DNA of 16,483 bases from assembly GCA_025529335.1 (NCBI GenBank), contig JAMYHX010000699.1:1-16483 (forward strand). The letters run 5' to 3'. Below the pieces are notes generated by a model. The model ran no database searches. It saw nothing but the letters and a program-made list of their open reading frames with translations, and was not told the origin of the DNA. Positions 8,054 through 16,483 of this stretch are shown here, one piece after another. Each line of letters starts with the position of its first letter. Positions within the stretch are counted from its first letter, which is position 1. A program made the translations under genes and the position numbers. The DNA comes from Rhizopus sp. PT2906. Taxonomy: Eukaryota; Mucoromycota; Mucoromycetes; Mucorales; Rhizopodaceae.

Positions 8054-8917
8054 TTACACATGATGCGCCAGAAGCTCAACCATGGCCTTCACGACTTCCT
8101 TAGCTTTCCATGCCATTACAAGGGCAGACAGAAAAGTTGCACCAAACCCAGACACATCCTTGGAAATTTCCAATGCATGTGCCGATCCACCTTGGTTCAT
8201 GGTGGGGTATCTTGACAGACGGGTTACATACGAGCACGCCGGTGAATTTATGAGAAGAAGTGAACAAGACAAACCTACAATTGCTTCTACAATGAATACA
8301 ATGTATGCAGAAAAAGTGAGCTTTGATTACCGTAGTGCAAGTAGTCGACAATTTGTAGGTCACCAAGTTTTGCGTGGTCAATCCCGGATTGTAAACTGTT
8401 GAACATATCCCTCATCACCTTTGACAATTTGATACGACTTTCCTTCAACATCTTGGCGCCATCCAAATCGACAATGGATCCCGTCTCACCAACACCATAC
8501 TCTTTGGAGGCGGAGTGGTTGCAATCAACAGAACGAATTATAATATCACATTTACGTCCGATCCTTTTCCTATCTTGAATGACTCGGTCCTTGTTTTTTC
8601 TAGCTGCTGAAGCTAGACTTGATGGTTCACCACGCACAGCTTCAGCCTCTGGCACGTTATCAAATGCACAGTCTACAAATCGCCAAGCATACATCAAATG
8701 TCATGTTTCATGGTGAGAATGGTCAAACGAGCCAGCTTCGTATTCCCGGAGCATGTTGTACACCGAGTTGCGGACCCAGTCATAGTCGCCAGGATCCTTG
8801 ATATCGTAGTTGATCTGCCAAGGTTGTCGAGTGTCAATGATATCGCGAATTTCATTGGGAGTTTTTTTTTGTTAAACGACGCAATGTAATCACGAAACGG
8901 CATGGGCATCATTGACA
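8054..8917 (-). pseudogene. Broken copy of a multicopy Mucoromycota protein family (function unknown)
   Basis: Three minus-strand segments line up in order. The first (about 8860-8704) is acidic/Trp-Tyr-rich (DYDWVRNSVYNML). The second (8697-about 8400) reads SSLASAARKNKDR, IGRKCDIII, EYGVGETG, then KLSKVMRDM. The third (about 8275-8054) contains SYVTRLSRYP and FGATFLSALVMAWKAKEVV. This arrangement matches, from memory, a repeated family in Mucor/Rhizopus genomes with Arg-Lys-x-x-Gly-Arg-Lys-x-Asp and Glu-x-Gly motifs. Breaks: a frameshift in a run of nine A (T on +, 8862-8870), an in-frame TGA (8701-8703), and another frame change near 8290-8400. The last segment keeps good protein character, so decay seems recent. 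The plus-strand frames here are shadows. Confidence 0.6.
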
Positions 8918-9210
8918 TTGGTTTGACATTGGCTGATCGTATTTTCGAAGCTCGATCTCGTGGAAAATGCTTCCCATTTGTTTGTTGAATAGGCTGACAA
9001 TGAATTGGCAGGCGTGTTCGATATAAATCATTATAATAACTCGAGTATAATCTTACAGTAGAGCATACATTCTACTTTACATTCCTTTATCGCATCTGAT
9101 AAGAATAAAGAGTGCTGACAACAATATTCACATTGACGACATTAATATAAATAGCAGCCATAGATTCTCTCTTCCTATAAAATGCACACAAGCTCAATAA
9201 TATTGGGCTT
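8918..9210. other. Flank of the pseudogene, no gene
   Basis: The first hundred bases may hold further decayed upstream coding sequence of the broken gene: on the minus strand, a stretch with FIVSLFNKQMG reads without stops. The remainder is AT-rich with no signal. Confidence 0.35.
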
Positions 9211-9601
9211 TTAACAAGGGAAACACTACATGCACCAAAAATTAGACTAATACTATGGGCGTTAATTCCACCTATTACCTATGATATCCAACAAAACTTT
9301 CCAGCTCATGATGCCACGCTAAACATGACTTTATAAAGTTGCCATATTGTTTTGTTTCTTTTCAGGAAGAAAGAGAAAAATAGGAAATGTTGTTTCTTTA
9401 TTTATTCTAATTTTATGCTGTCAGTCTATCAACAAAGATGCAAGAACACGTGTAATTATGATGACATTGTATTTTATATCAAGGAGTGAACTGAACAGCC
9501 TTAGGTTAATGTAAAATTGTATAGTGACAGCATAGGTAGCTCCCCAAGGAAGCGCCCGTAGCATTAGCTTATTTTCTGGTGCATGTAGTGTTGGCCATTA
9601 A
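9211..9601. mobile_element. Inverted-repeat element of about 390 bp, MITE-like
   Basis: The left arm (9211-9283) matches the reverse complement of the right arm (9531-9601). The block AACACTACATGCACC is identical in both. Further in, CTAAT, GGGCG and TACCTATG match with scattered, mostly transition, differences; overall identity is about 70%. TTAA stands at both outer ends (9211-9214, 9598-9601) and may be the target site. No coding capacity is seen between the arms. Long imperfect terminal inverted repeats around non-coding DNA fit a non-autonomous DNA transposon. The superfamily is not clear: TTAA ends recall piggyBac, but the terminal bases do not fit its usual CCC start. Confidence 0.6.
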
Positions 9602-9699
9602 CAAAGAATCTAATTCGCAAGTCATCGACTTAATAGCCTTTTTCCAATAACATTAAAGCTGGATACAACAGAACCATTCCTAGTGTCGGCTGGGCGAAT

Positions 9700-9740
9700 A
9701 TGTTTCTCGGGTCTATTTCCTCGCTACACCGAGAAAACAT
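9700..9740 (+). repeat. 11-bp hairpin followed by a T run
   Basis: ATGTTTCTCGG (9700-9710) pairs with CCGAGAAAACAT (9729-9740) with one bulged A and an 18-nt loop. TTCTTTTTTA follows directly. GTGTCGGC before it (9683-9690) resembles GTGTCTCGGC about 70 bases later. It could be an RNA stem-loop or a dyad binding site. No neighbouring gene explains it. Confidence 0.5.
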
Positions 9741-9785
9741 TTCTTTTTTACTTTTTCCGGTGTCTCGGCATCATTCATAAAAGTA

Positions 9786-9815
9786 CCCACACACACTCAT
9801 ACTCACACTCACACA
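9786..9815 (+). repeat. CA/CACTC microsatellite
   Basis: An imperfect run of CACA and ACTC units about 30 bases long, a simple-sequence repeat in intergenic DNA. Confidence 0.7.
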
Positions 9816-10447
9816 TGAAAAAAGAACGAATATAAACTCTTTTACTAGCCATAGAATTATTTGCAAAAGCAAAGTCAACAAAATAAAGAGTCTTATTTTT
9901 CATTTTTATTATTATTATAATATTAAATTATATCTTCCGTTTAGTCAGATCGCTAGCATCACGCTGTAAATAGGTGATATGTTTGACCCCAGCGTGTGTC
10001 GTCAGTTCTCCAAGAAGAGAGGATAAAATCCTCACAAACAAGGAGGTTGATCGTTACTGAGTCAGAAAGCTATCATCATACTTTCCATTGTCAGGAAGAT
10101 TTGTCTAAAGAAACAAGAAAAAAAAAGTTTTTACGCCTATTTATATATTTTTGCTTTGTGCGCTCATTTAAAAAAAATTTTTCATTCAGATTGTAGTCAC
10201 TTTTTCAAACACAAAAGGACATTGTAACAACAGTGTAACCGTCTTGTATTCATCAATTGAAGTAGAAATGTCATTAAGTCTAAGCTCGTATTGAGTATTC
10301 ATTTTATTACTTGGTAGTCGATAATGTATTTTTATTCATACATCCGCCGTAAAGACTCCTTTGAGAAGAGAGAGAGGCTTCATGCGTCGCAAGTGGAATT
10401 AAGACTCATTCCACATATTTAAAGAAAAACTGTGATAAGTTAAAAAG
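9816..10447. other. Intergenic AT-rich DNA
   Basis: It contains an ATT repeat near 9905 and A/T runs. A 66-codon plus frame (9996-10196) ends in a Phe/Lys-rich tail made by these runs and is not credible. No gene or RNA is supported. Confidence 0.5.
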
Positions 10448-10777
10448 ATGACACATACCAAAAGTGTTGTGGATGACAACATCTTTATGCAAGGAGTGAG
10501 CCAGCAAAATTTTATTGCGTTCTGTGTCATGGTAAGTAGTGCTAGCATAAGAAGGTTTAGTTTTGAAATCGCAAGCTTGATTATCACCTTGAGCGTCTTG
10601 ATGGCGGTTGAAGACATATACATCAAGAAAAGCTTTGTTAGAGGTTTAATATTTATGCTGATGCCCAGATATGATAATTACTCAATTAGGTCTGAAATAG
10701 ATGACACCTCCCACAAGTTGAGCTGCAAGGATTCACTAGCAAGCTGGACTTGCTTTTACAGTGGTGTGAGACGTTAG
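10448..10777 (+). CDS. Hypothetical ORF, 109 aa, doubtful
   Basis: ATG-initiated frame of 109 codons ending TAG, convergent with Atm1, whose stop is 48 nt away. Residues 20-60 are hydrophobic (around LIITLSVLMAVEDIYI) and 62-73 form a second hydrophobic run; the C-terminus is polar. A 75-codon minus-strand frame overlaps it and is also hydrophobic. I recognise neither. It could be a relic of a repeated gene. The poly(A) signal of Atm1 lies at its right border, so the Atm1 transcript would probably stop before it. Confidence 0.25.
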   Translation: MTHTKSVVDDNIFMQGVSQQNFIAFCVMVSSASIRRFSFEIASLIITLSVLMAVEDIYIKKSFVRGLIFMLMPRYDNYSIRSEIDDTSHKLSCKDSLASWTCFYSGVRR

Positions 10778-10810
10778 TTGCAGAAGTCATTGAAAAAGAT
10801 TTGATTATTT

Positions 10811-10816
10811 TTTATT
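10811..10816 (-). terminator. AATAAA poly(A) signal of ATM1
   Basis: TTTATT on + reads AATAAA on the minus strand, beginning nine bases after the Atm1 stop codon. Confidence 0.55.
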
Positions 10817-10824
10817 ACAAATAA

Positions 10825-13327
10825 TTAAGGTTGCTTAAACGTTTCTTCATGTCTATTCACTTCTTGAAAATAGGCAAGAGTAGATTCTTGTTTAGTCCAC
10901 ATGCCTTTATAAACACTGTCGTCTACCAATAATAGTTCCTCATGTCTGCCAAACTCTACCACTTTTCCATTTTGAAGTACATAGATTATATCTAATAATC
11001 AAGGGATTATTACTCTTTGAGAGCCTAAAAGATCTTTTTATAGTTACCAGCATCAGCGATTGTTCGTAATCTGTGGGCAATATGTAAGCTTGTCATGCCT
11101 GTTTCTCGTAAGATGCTTCTAAAATTAGCTAATAAAGATTGTTCAGTATGTGTATCTAAAGCAGAAGTTGCTTCATCAAGGAATAAAATATGTGGCTTCT
11201 TCAAAATGGTTCTTGCTAGTGATATTCTCTGTTTTTCTCCTCCAGACAGCATCAGTCCTCGTTCGCCCACCTTAGACTCATATTTATCAGGCAATTCCAT
11301 GATTGTGTCATGAATACGAGCACGCTTGGCCGCATCATACACTTCTTCTTCTGTAGCATCAATTCTTCCATAGTTTATGTTATAATAGATCGTATTGTTA
11401 AATAAGGTTGTGTCTTGAGGAACGACGCCAATCGCCTTACGTAAACTATCCATGGTAACACTTTTGATGTTTTGTCCGTCCACATAAATATTGCCTGACT
11501 GTGGTTCATAAAAGCGGAACAGGAGTCTTAATATCGTTGACTTGCCGCATCCACTAGGTCCTACAAAGGCTGCCTTTGAACCAGCAGGAATAGTGAATGA
11601 AACACCGTTCAGAATAGGTCGATCGGGATGATAGCCAAAGACGACGTTTTCAAACTTGATCTCCCCGCCCTTAAATACAAATTCTTTAGCGTCTGGTGCG
11701 TCAACAACCAAGGGTGTCCTGTTTTCCAAGTTGAACAATGTATCCATATCAATAAGTGACTGTCGAAGTTCTCTATAGACAGAACCTAAAAAGTTCAAAG
11801 GCATAGAGAGTTGAAATACCAATTGATTGACCATGACAACATCGCCCACTGTCATCGTTCCATGGATAACACCATGCGCAGATAAAAACATCATGATGGT
11901 AAGAGCTGTACTGAAAATCGCATTCTGCCCAGCGTTCAAGAGAGCCAAGCTTGATGCTACTTTTAGAGAGGCCGTTTCGTACTTTTGAAGTGGTTTATCA
12001 TATTGATCAGCTTCAAACTTTTCATTGTTGAAATACTAATTGGATCGTGTTCCTTTTAGACAAAATAATTCATGGCTTATTTTAGTGTTTTTTATACCTT
12101 GACAGCTTCAAAATTAATAAGAGAGTCCACAGCTTTTGATGCGGCTACATTATCAGCAGCATTTGCTTCCTTTCTAAACTTTGTTCTCCAAGCTGTCGTT
12201 GTTACCGTAAAGGCAGTATAGGCGAGGATGGTGCTGAAAGTGACGAGAGCGAAAGGTGTACCAAATTTATATGCCTATAATCATATATAGCTGATTGTGA
12301 TTACTCAAATCTTGTACTCTATCTCATTAAACATACCAGAATACCACAAACCATGCTGATTTCAAGTGCAGTAGGTAGTACGTGAAATACCATAGAGCTT
12401 ACCATAAAGCTTATACCCCTAGGTATTTTTATGTTATACCACTTATTCATGGATGAACAATAAAACTTACTTTGTGCCACGGTCGATCGCCCGATTGAGC
12501 CCGCCTGTTTGACGAGTCAAATGGAAGCCCAAGTCGAGTTTGTGAAGATGGGAAAATACATTAAGAGCAACCCGACGTATAGCCTTTTGTGCCACAGCAG
12601 CAAAGACGGCATTACGCAGTTCCTGAAAAGCACTTGCGCCTAATCTAGCAAGACCATCTGTGTAAAGAAATCAAAACTTACACTTTAGCAAAAAAAATAA
12701 AGTATGCATCAAACGATTAAAATTCTTTACATCCGATAATGGCTGCTCCACACACTGTCCATAAAGTAGCATCATCAGGTATTGTCACATTTAATGAATC
12801 CACAACATTCTTGAAGAAAAAGGGTACTTGTACATTTAAGAGCTAACATAAGAATAGTCAATGTCAATTGACATCGTTATTATTTGTATACTTACTTTGC
12901 CTCCAATCAGTAAAGATAGTGCAATGACCACACGCGTCTTGACTCCAATATCGTTTTTCGGCCAAATATACTTCATCAATTGCTTTATGATAGCCCAATC
13001 AGTTGCATTTCTATCCTTTACATCCGATGCCGCGTCCTTGAGCTGCTTTGCCTTTGCTACAGCTGTTTCTGTTGCAGCCTTCTCTGTAGGTTTGGACGTA
13101 AATACTCGTTTGGGAATGTATGATGTGATCGACTTGAGCAATCTACTACTTCCACTGTTGCTTGTATATAACTCTGGTTTGCTAACTATCTGCCTATTCG
13201 TGCGTAGGCATCTGCTTAAAATAGGTGAATGATTTATACTAGTCGGTAGTCTTTTTATCCGCGAGCAGCCAAGGCTATTCCGAAAAGCCGCCCTTGAGCA
13301 TTGTGTGCTTATCCTTAGAGGTAGCAT
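10825..13327 (-). CDS. ATM1: Mitochondrial iron-sulfur cluster ABC transporter Atm1, 7 exons
   Basis: Exons in coding order: 13327-12896, 12842-12731, 12657-12471, 12418-12337, 12274-12098, 12035-11048, 10991-10825, giving 714 aa (yeast Atm1 has 690). The first 90 residues are Arg/Ser-rich with few acids, a mitochondrial presequence. DWAIIKQLMKYIWPKND starts the Atm1 core. The membrane domain includes LNVQVPFFFKN, LDLGFHLTRQTGGL and RAIDRGTKGISF, an Atm1-type signature. The nucleotide-binding domain has Walker A GPSGCGKST (489-497), Q-loop Gln537, signature LSGGEKQ (593-599), Walker B ILFLDEA (613-619) and H-loop His651. It works as a homodimer in the inner membrane, exporting a glutathione-linked sulfur species from the matrix for cytosolic iron-sulfur assembly. 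All catalytic motifs are intact. Intron phases vary. The nearby glycosyltransferase is on the same strand but unrelated. Confidence 0.95.
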
Positions 13328-13797
13328 TTCATGTGCTTTCTACGTAAAAAGTGGTATTGAGCTCACCCGCGATCTAGTTCTCTATGGCAAAAGAAAGAAG
13401 AGAGATATCGCAATTTAAGATGTACTGCTTTTTTGTAATCCTTGCCCCAATATTAAATCGCCGACTAAATACACACCTTTAGTCCCCCCTTGTTCTAAAG
13501 ACAGTAACGGAAGTGGATCTCTACACTTTTCAGAAGGAAAGGGGAGATAAACACTGAACATCTTCTGTAAAAAAATCTTATACTGCTCTTGTATTTTTGA
13601 TTATGTATATAGATCTTTTCAAGCCATATCATTTTTTATTATTACATATACGAAACTGAAGCCTAAGAACTAATACTATCTTTGATAGCCCCTTAAGCTT
13701 TTACGTAAATACAGCTCTTTCCATCACACTTTATTTACTGATCATGTCTCTTTTCTTACAAAAATTTGATTAATAAATACCAATAGATGCCTCCACT
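13328..13797 (-). promoter_or_regulatory. ATM1 upstream region
   Basis: About 470 bases between the glycosyltransferase 3' end and the Atm1 start. It is AT-rich with one C-run and no ORF. It must hold the Atm1 promoter, but I cannot name a specific element with confidence. Confidence 0.4.
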
Positions 13798-13803
13798 TTT
13801 ATT
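13798..13803 (-). terminator. AATAAA poly(A) signal of the glycosyltransferase gene
   Basis: TTTATT on + reads AATAAA on the minus strand ten bases past the stop codon, the same spacing as in ATM1. Confidence 0.55.
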
Positions 13804-13813
13804 AAAGAAGCAA

Positions 13814-15654
13814 TTAGTTTGGTTTTAGCTCTTTATCTAATGCCATCCTTGGGGTGGATACCGCGTTGAAAGCCATGCGATAGAGCACAAAGACAAAACG
13901 ATAGACGCCATAGGCAAATGTGGCCAAGAAAATCAATACAAATGAATAGATATCCAAGTTGTATGCTTTGAAGAACGAAAGATCTCTACGAATATCTCTC
14001 CTATGCTTCAGTTTTCCATTCACGTGTGTAAATATGGCTTCCTCTACAAGATCAGCTCCACGTTGCTTGCCGTGAGCGTTTCTGATCTGAACCAGAGCCT
14101 TGAATCGATCAACATTACGCCTATATTTGCCTGCGGTGTCATCAACAATCTCTTTGATCAAATCAGTTGCTTGATCTTGACTCAGCGTTCGCTTGAGCCA
14201 TCGACCTGTACCATGCTCTTCAGCGCTTATGGCTGTGGCAGGTTGATCACTGAAGTAAGGGAATACAGCAATAGGCACACCAGCATGCATCGATTCGTAC
14301 AGGGAACCAGCACCGCCGTGTGTGAGGAACAGGCAAGTGGAAGGATGATGAAGAATGGCGACTTGAGGTGCCCAGTTGACAAAGGCAATATTGGAGTCAT
14401 CAGCAGGGTTTGTGAAAAAGCTATTGATGTCGTAGGTTGTGTTGGTTCTAGTGATGATTATATCTGGGAAGTGCTCACGAATGCCGCGAGTAGACCAGAT
14501 AATGCCATCAATATACTTAGTTTCCATGTTTTCGAGTAAGGCTGTCAAGATGAACTTAATTTCACTTGGTGTAGGTACAGTTAACTGACCAAATGCGACA
14601 TAAACGACCTTGCGACGGTGGTCGAGAAAGGCCTGAAGTTCATCGTTTAGAGTTGGGTAGGTCCGAGGAACAATAGGACCTATGAGCTCAACCAAGGGAC
14701 CCATAGGACGAGGAAATTCAAAGCCAAAGACGGAGTTCACTATCTTCATACTGTCCTCCCATCTCTCCAAAACAGAAAGCTTGGGCTCGATGCCGACTGA
14801 TATCTGCTCCTGAGTAAGTTGACTGGCAAAGAATTGAGCACCAATGTAGTAGCGCAAAGGATTGATGACCCTGTCAATAAGTCTTTCGTGAAATGGAACG
14901 CCTTTGCTTATAGGGCGATGCACATTAAAAAAGTCAGTGTTTATATATGGTGCAGAAACGTCTAAATAAAAGCATGAGGATAAAATAAAGGAAACACCAA
15001 AGTATATGGCGGCTTACCAGGGCCCATAACCATTGTTACTGTTATGATGTTAGGTATCTTGGCTGACTTGGCGGCTTCAACGCAAGCCATATTAAGGTAA
15101 TCGCACAACACTACATCTATCTTATTTTGATCGATTGTTTTTCGAAACTTGTAGTATTCTATGTATCATTCTTAGTGAGTATGCTTAGTAATAATTATAA
15201 TGTCTGTACCTTCTTTAATATTCATCAAAATGAGCTGTTCTTTTTCAAGAATTCCTTTTACCACTTCCATAGCCACAAGCCTTTCAAGTAAAGCACGAGC
15301 TTCTTCTGGCTGAAATAAAGCAGGGCCGTTCAGAATAAGTTCAACAGAAGGAAAATTTTTAATAAACTTTGCTTGATCTTCCTATAAAATCATCAGTATG
15401 CAATACTGCTTACTTTTTACACTTACTCTTGTATAAAAGCTAACATGGTGCCCTCTAGCAGCTAGCTCTTCAAGGATCTCCAATACCCAAACAATGTGGG
15501 ACGATCCACCAATGTTACAGGCAAATAGAATATTCTTTGGTTCTCGAAAGTTAGCTATCAGATCAAATGTTTCTTGGGGTGTTCCAATGATCAGTTGGCT
15601 TGCTACAGTAAACAAGGCAAGAATGAGGGTAGATAGCTTCATTAAAATGGACAA
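13814..15654 (-). CDS. UDP-glycosyltransferase (GT1 family), membrane-anchored, 4 exons
   Basis: Exons in coding order: 15654-15427, 15381-15210, 15158-15018, 14961-13814, giving 562 aa. A signal peptide lies at residues 5-24 (KLSTLILALFTVASQLIIG). GGSSH with His53, the usual catalytic base position, precedes the first Rossmann-like domain; VVLCD (149-153) is the usual acceptor-side motif. The C-terminal donor domain has WAPQVAILHHPSTCLFLTHGG (about 377-397), GSLYESMHAGVP and SDQP (Asp419, Gln420), the UDP-sugar site. A transmembrane helix (about 520-542) and short basic tail end it, as in ER-type glucuronosyltransferases. It transfers a sugar from a UDP-sugar to a small lipophilic acceptor, which cannot be named from sequence; sterols or sphingolipids are possible. 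A second Met at residue 5 is an equally good start. Introns are 45, 51 and 56 nt. Confidence 0.92.
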
Positions 15655-15700
15655 ATGAAAACAGTAAAAAGAAATCTAATTTTGTTTTTTTTTTTTTTGA

Positions 15701-15710
15701 TCTTTTATAT
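15701..15710 (-). promoter_or_regulatory. TATA-like element of the glycosyltransferase gene
   Basis: ATATAAAAGA on the minus strand lies about 47-56 bases before the first ATG, beside a poly(A) run on that strand (T run on +). The distance fits a short fungal 5' leader. Confidence 0.45.
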
Positions 15711-15941
15711 TTAAAGTTATGTCGATCTCCTTGCACAGCTCATGCAAGCAAGTGTATATTTTGCATAAATAACAAAACAAACAAGTACTATTGACGTATA
15801 GCAGACATTATTCAAAGGTAATATACATAAATAACAATGAAAGGATAATCTATGCAAAAGGCATCCTTTAGTGTTGATAAAGGAAGGAAATAACTAGAAG
15901 ACTAATGAATAAAAAAATAATATCTTGCTCATTTTATATTT
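15711..15941. other. AT-rich spacer
   Basis: AT-rich sequence between the glycosyltransferase promoter and the likely end of the Fanzor element. No ORF or RNA signal. Composition changes sharply near 15942, where CCGAGGCG begins. Confidence 0.45.
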
Positions 15942-16001
15942 ACCGAGGCGTTAAGGAATGCACTGCCGTTATGGACAGCGCATTAAATCCAGAGAGCACC
16001 G
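15942..16001 (-). ncRNA. Candidate Fanzor guide-RNA (fRNA/omega-RNA) scaffold
   Basis: A GC-richer block begins immediately after the Fanzor stop and ends abruptly in AT-rich DNA. On the minus strand AATGCGCTG and CAGTGCATT (15984-15957) form nine consecutive pairs, one a G-U wobble. CC/GG pairs inside the loop extend the stem. On the plus strand the wobble becomes an A-C mismatch, so the fold favours RNA made from the same strand as the nuclease. A CGTTAA-like motif occurs three times (near 15950, 15967, 16000). In TnpB and Fanzor systems the guide RNA scaffold lies at or just after the 3' end of the gene. The assignment is inference from position and fold. Confidence 0.45.
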
Positions 16002-16483
16002 TTAATCTTCTGAAGGTCTTTTGAAGGGGGGAGGACTTTCATTATCGTGTTTTGATTTGTAAACAAAGATACCGTATATATTTAATGCACTGTTCACATC
16101 GCGATTCCACACCGTACCACAAGATTCACACTTGAGGACAGCATGTACTCTTCGCTTTGATTCAGTAATTGAGATATTATTTAGTTGTTTGGATTTGCAC
16201 TTGTTACATATCTGACTCGTTAAATACTCGTCAACCGAAACAAATTCGGTCCCCCCGTTGGATTGTTTGCATTTTCGTTTAATTTCTTCAGTAATACGTC
16301 TAGTAGGTGCAGCTCGTTTTCCTTTCATACTTGAACAAAAAGAACCATTTCCGAACGCAATGATTCGCTTCCGTTGAGAGGAGGAAGGGAGGTCAGCAGG
16401 AGGTAGAGGTACATGTTTGCTTTTGTTTGGGTTTTGGTTTTTAGCGCCAACTGTGCTTGTTTTGCCATACTTTTTGCTGTTGT
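16002..16483 (-). CDS. Fanzor (eukaryotic TnpB-like RNA-guided nuclease), C-terminal part, runs off the right edge
   Basis: The last 159 residues are visible, read from 16481, without introns. IIAFGNGSF (about 40-48 of the fragment) then SSMKGKRAAPT precede the core VDEYLTSQ. A zinc ribbon follows: Cys92-x2-Cys95 and Cys118-x2-Cys121 (CNKC, CESCG). WNRDVNSALNIYG (125-137) holds RuvC-III Asp128. These are hallmarks of the TnpB/Fanzor RuvC-zinc ribbon module. Glu85 of VDEYLTS is a candidate for the relocated RuvC-II glutamate reported in Fanzors. RuvC-I Asp and the N-terminal domains lie outside the window. A Pro/Ser/Lys-rich stretch (about 15-38) looks like a disordered linker. Family members cut DNA guided by an RNA made at the gene's 3' end and are carried on transposons. 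The visible frame is intact, so this copy may be active. A longer ancestral TnpB-like relic is the alternative. Confidence 0.85.
   Translation of the reverse strand, partial: NSKKYGKTSTVGAKNQNPNKSKHVPLPPADLPSSSQRKRIIAFGNGSFCSSMKGKRAAPTRRITEEIKRKCKQSNGGTEFVSVDEYLTSQICNKCKSKQLNNISITESKRRVHAVLKCESCGTVWNRDVNSALNIYGIFVYKSKHDNESPPPFKRPSED

Noticed and set aside
8082..8402. 106-codon plus-strand ORF over the pseudogene
   Set aside because: The minus-strand segments carry the family motifs across the whole region, so the plus frame is an antisense shadow.
8701..8703. In-frame TGA in the broken gene as possible recoding
   Set aside because: Other genes here end in TAA, TGA or TAG normally, and the same copy has frameshifts, so decay explains it better than recoding.
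9211..9601. Assignment of the inverted-repeat element to piggyBac because of TTAA ends
   Set aside because: The bases inside TTAA do not match the usual piggyBac terminal start and TTAA is common in AT-rich DNA, so the superfamily is left open.
9996..10196. 66-codon plus-strand ORF
   Set aside because: Its C-terminal third comes from A/T runs, giving a Phe/Lys tail; no motif or promoter.
12861..13232. 123-codon plus-strand ORF opposite Atm1 exon 1
   Set aside because: Shadow of the Atm1 presequence exon and intron; hydrophobic composition comes from reading the antisense of a Lys/Asp-rich frame.
14003..14539. 178-codon plus-strand ORF opposite the glycosyltransferase
   Set aside because: It lies wholly antisense to the conserved UDP-sugar domain, shows no known motif, and its openness follows from the codon use of the real gene.
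1..16483. tRNA, rRNA and CRISPR arrays
   Set aside because: I looked for a tRNA B-box (GGTTCGA-type) on both strands and for regularly spaced identical repeats and saw none that fit. A tRNA scan would settle it.

Overview
The window looks like nuclear DNA from a Mucoromycota fungus, most likely Mucorales. The evidence is AT-rich intergenic DNA, very short introns (about 38-84 nt) with GTAAGT-like donors, CT-rich tracts before start codons, and protein families typical of these fungi. No bacterial-style operons, rRNA or tRNA were found.

Left part (1-5360, genes on +). Positions 1-1490 hold only ORF scraps, a palindrome and a 12-bp tandem repeat. A promoter with two CCAAT boxes and a CRE-like site leads into an eight-exon gene (1691-3297) that I reconstruct as the SAGA subunit Sgf73/ataxin-7. 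Next is a six-exon gene (3680-4714) for a small GATA factor of NsdD/SUB-1 type. A doubtful three-exon small gene may lie at 5102-5360.

Middle part (5361-10800) is gene-poor. It holds orphan coding-like scraps, a 21-nt A tract, several inverted repeats, a broken copy of a multicopy Mucoromycota protein family on the minus strand (about 8054-8917), and a roughly 390-bp inverted-repeat element (9211-9601) resembling a MITE.

Right part (10811-16483, genes on -). From the right edge: the C-terminal 159 residues of a Fanzor/TnpB-like nuclease with a structured segment just past its stop; a GT1 UDP-glycosyltransferase in four exons; and the mitochondrial ABC transporter Atm1 in seven exons. The last two are complete, and both have AATAAA signals about ten bases past the stop.

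The genes do not form one pathway. Sgf73 and the GATA factor are nuclear transcription proteins. Atm1 supports cytosolic iron-sulfur protein assembly. The glycosyltransferase is a membrane-anchored secretory-pathway enzyme. The Fanzor is a mobile-element nuclease and, with its candidate guide RNA, is the most interesting feature. All exon structures were assembled by eye from reading frame, splice signals and family resemblance; no search was run.
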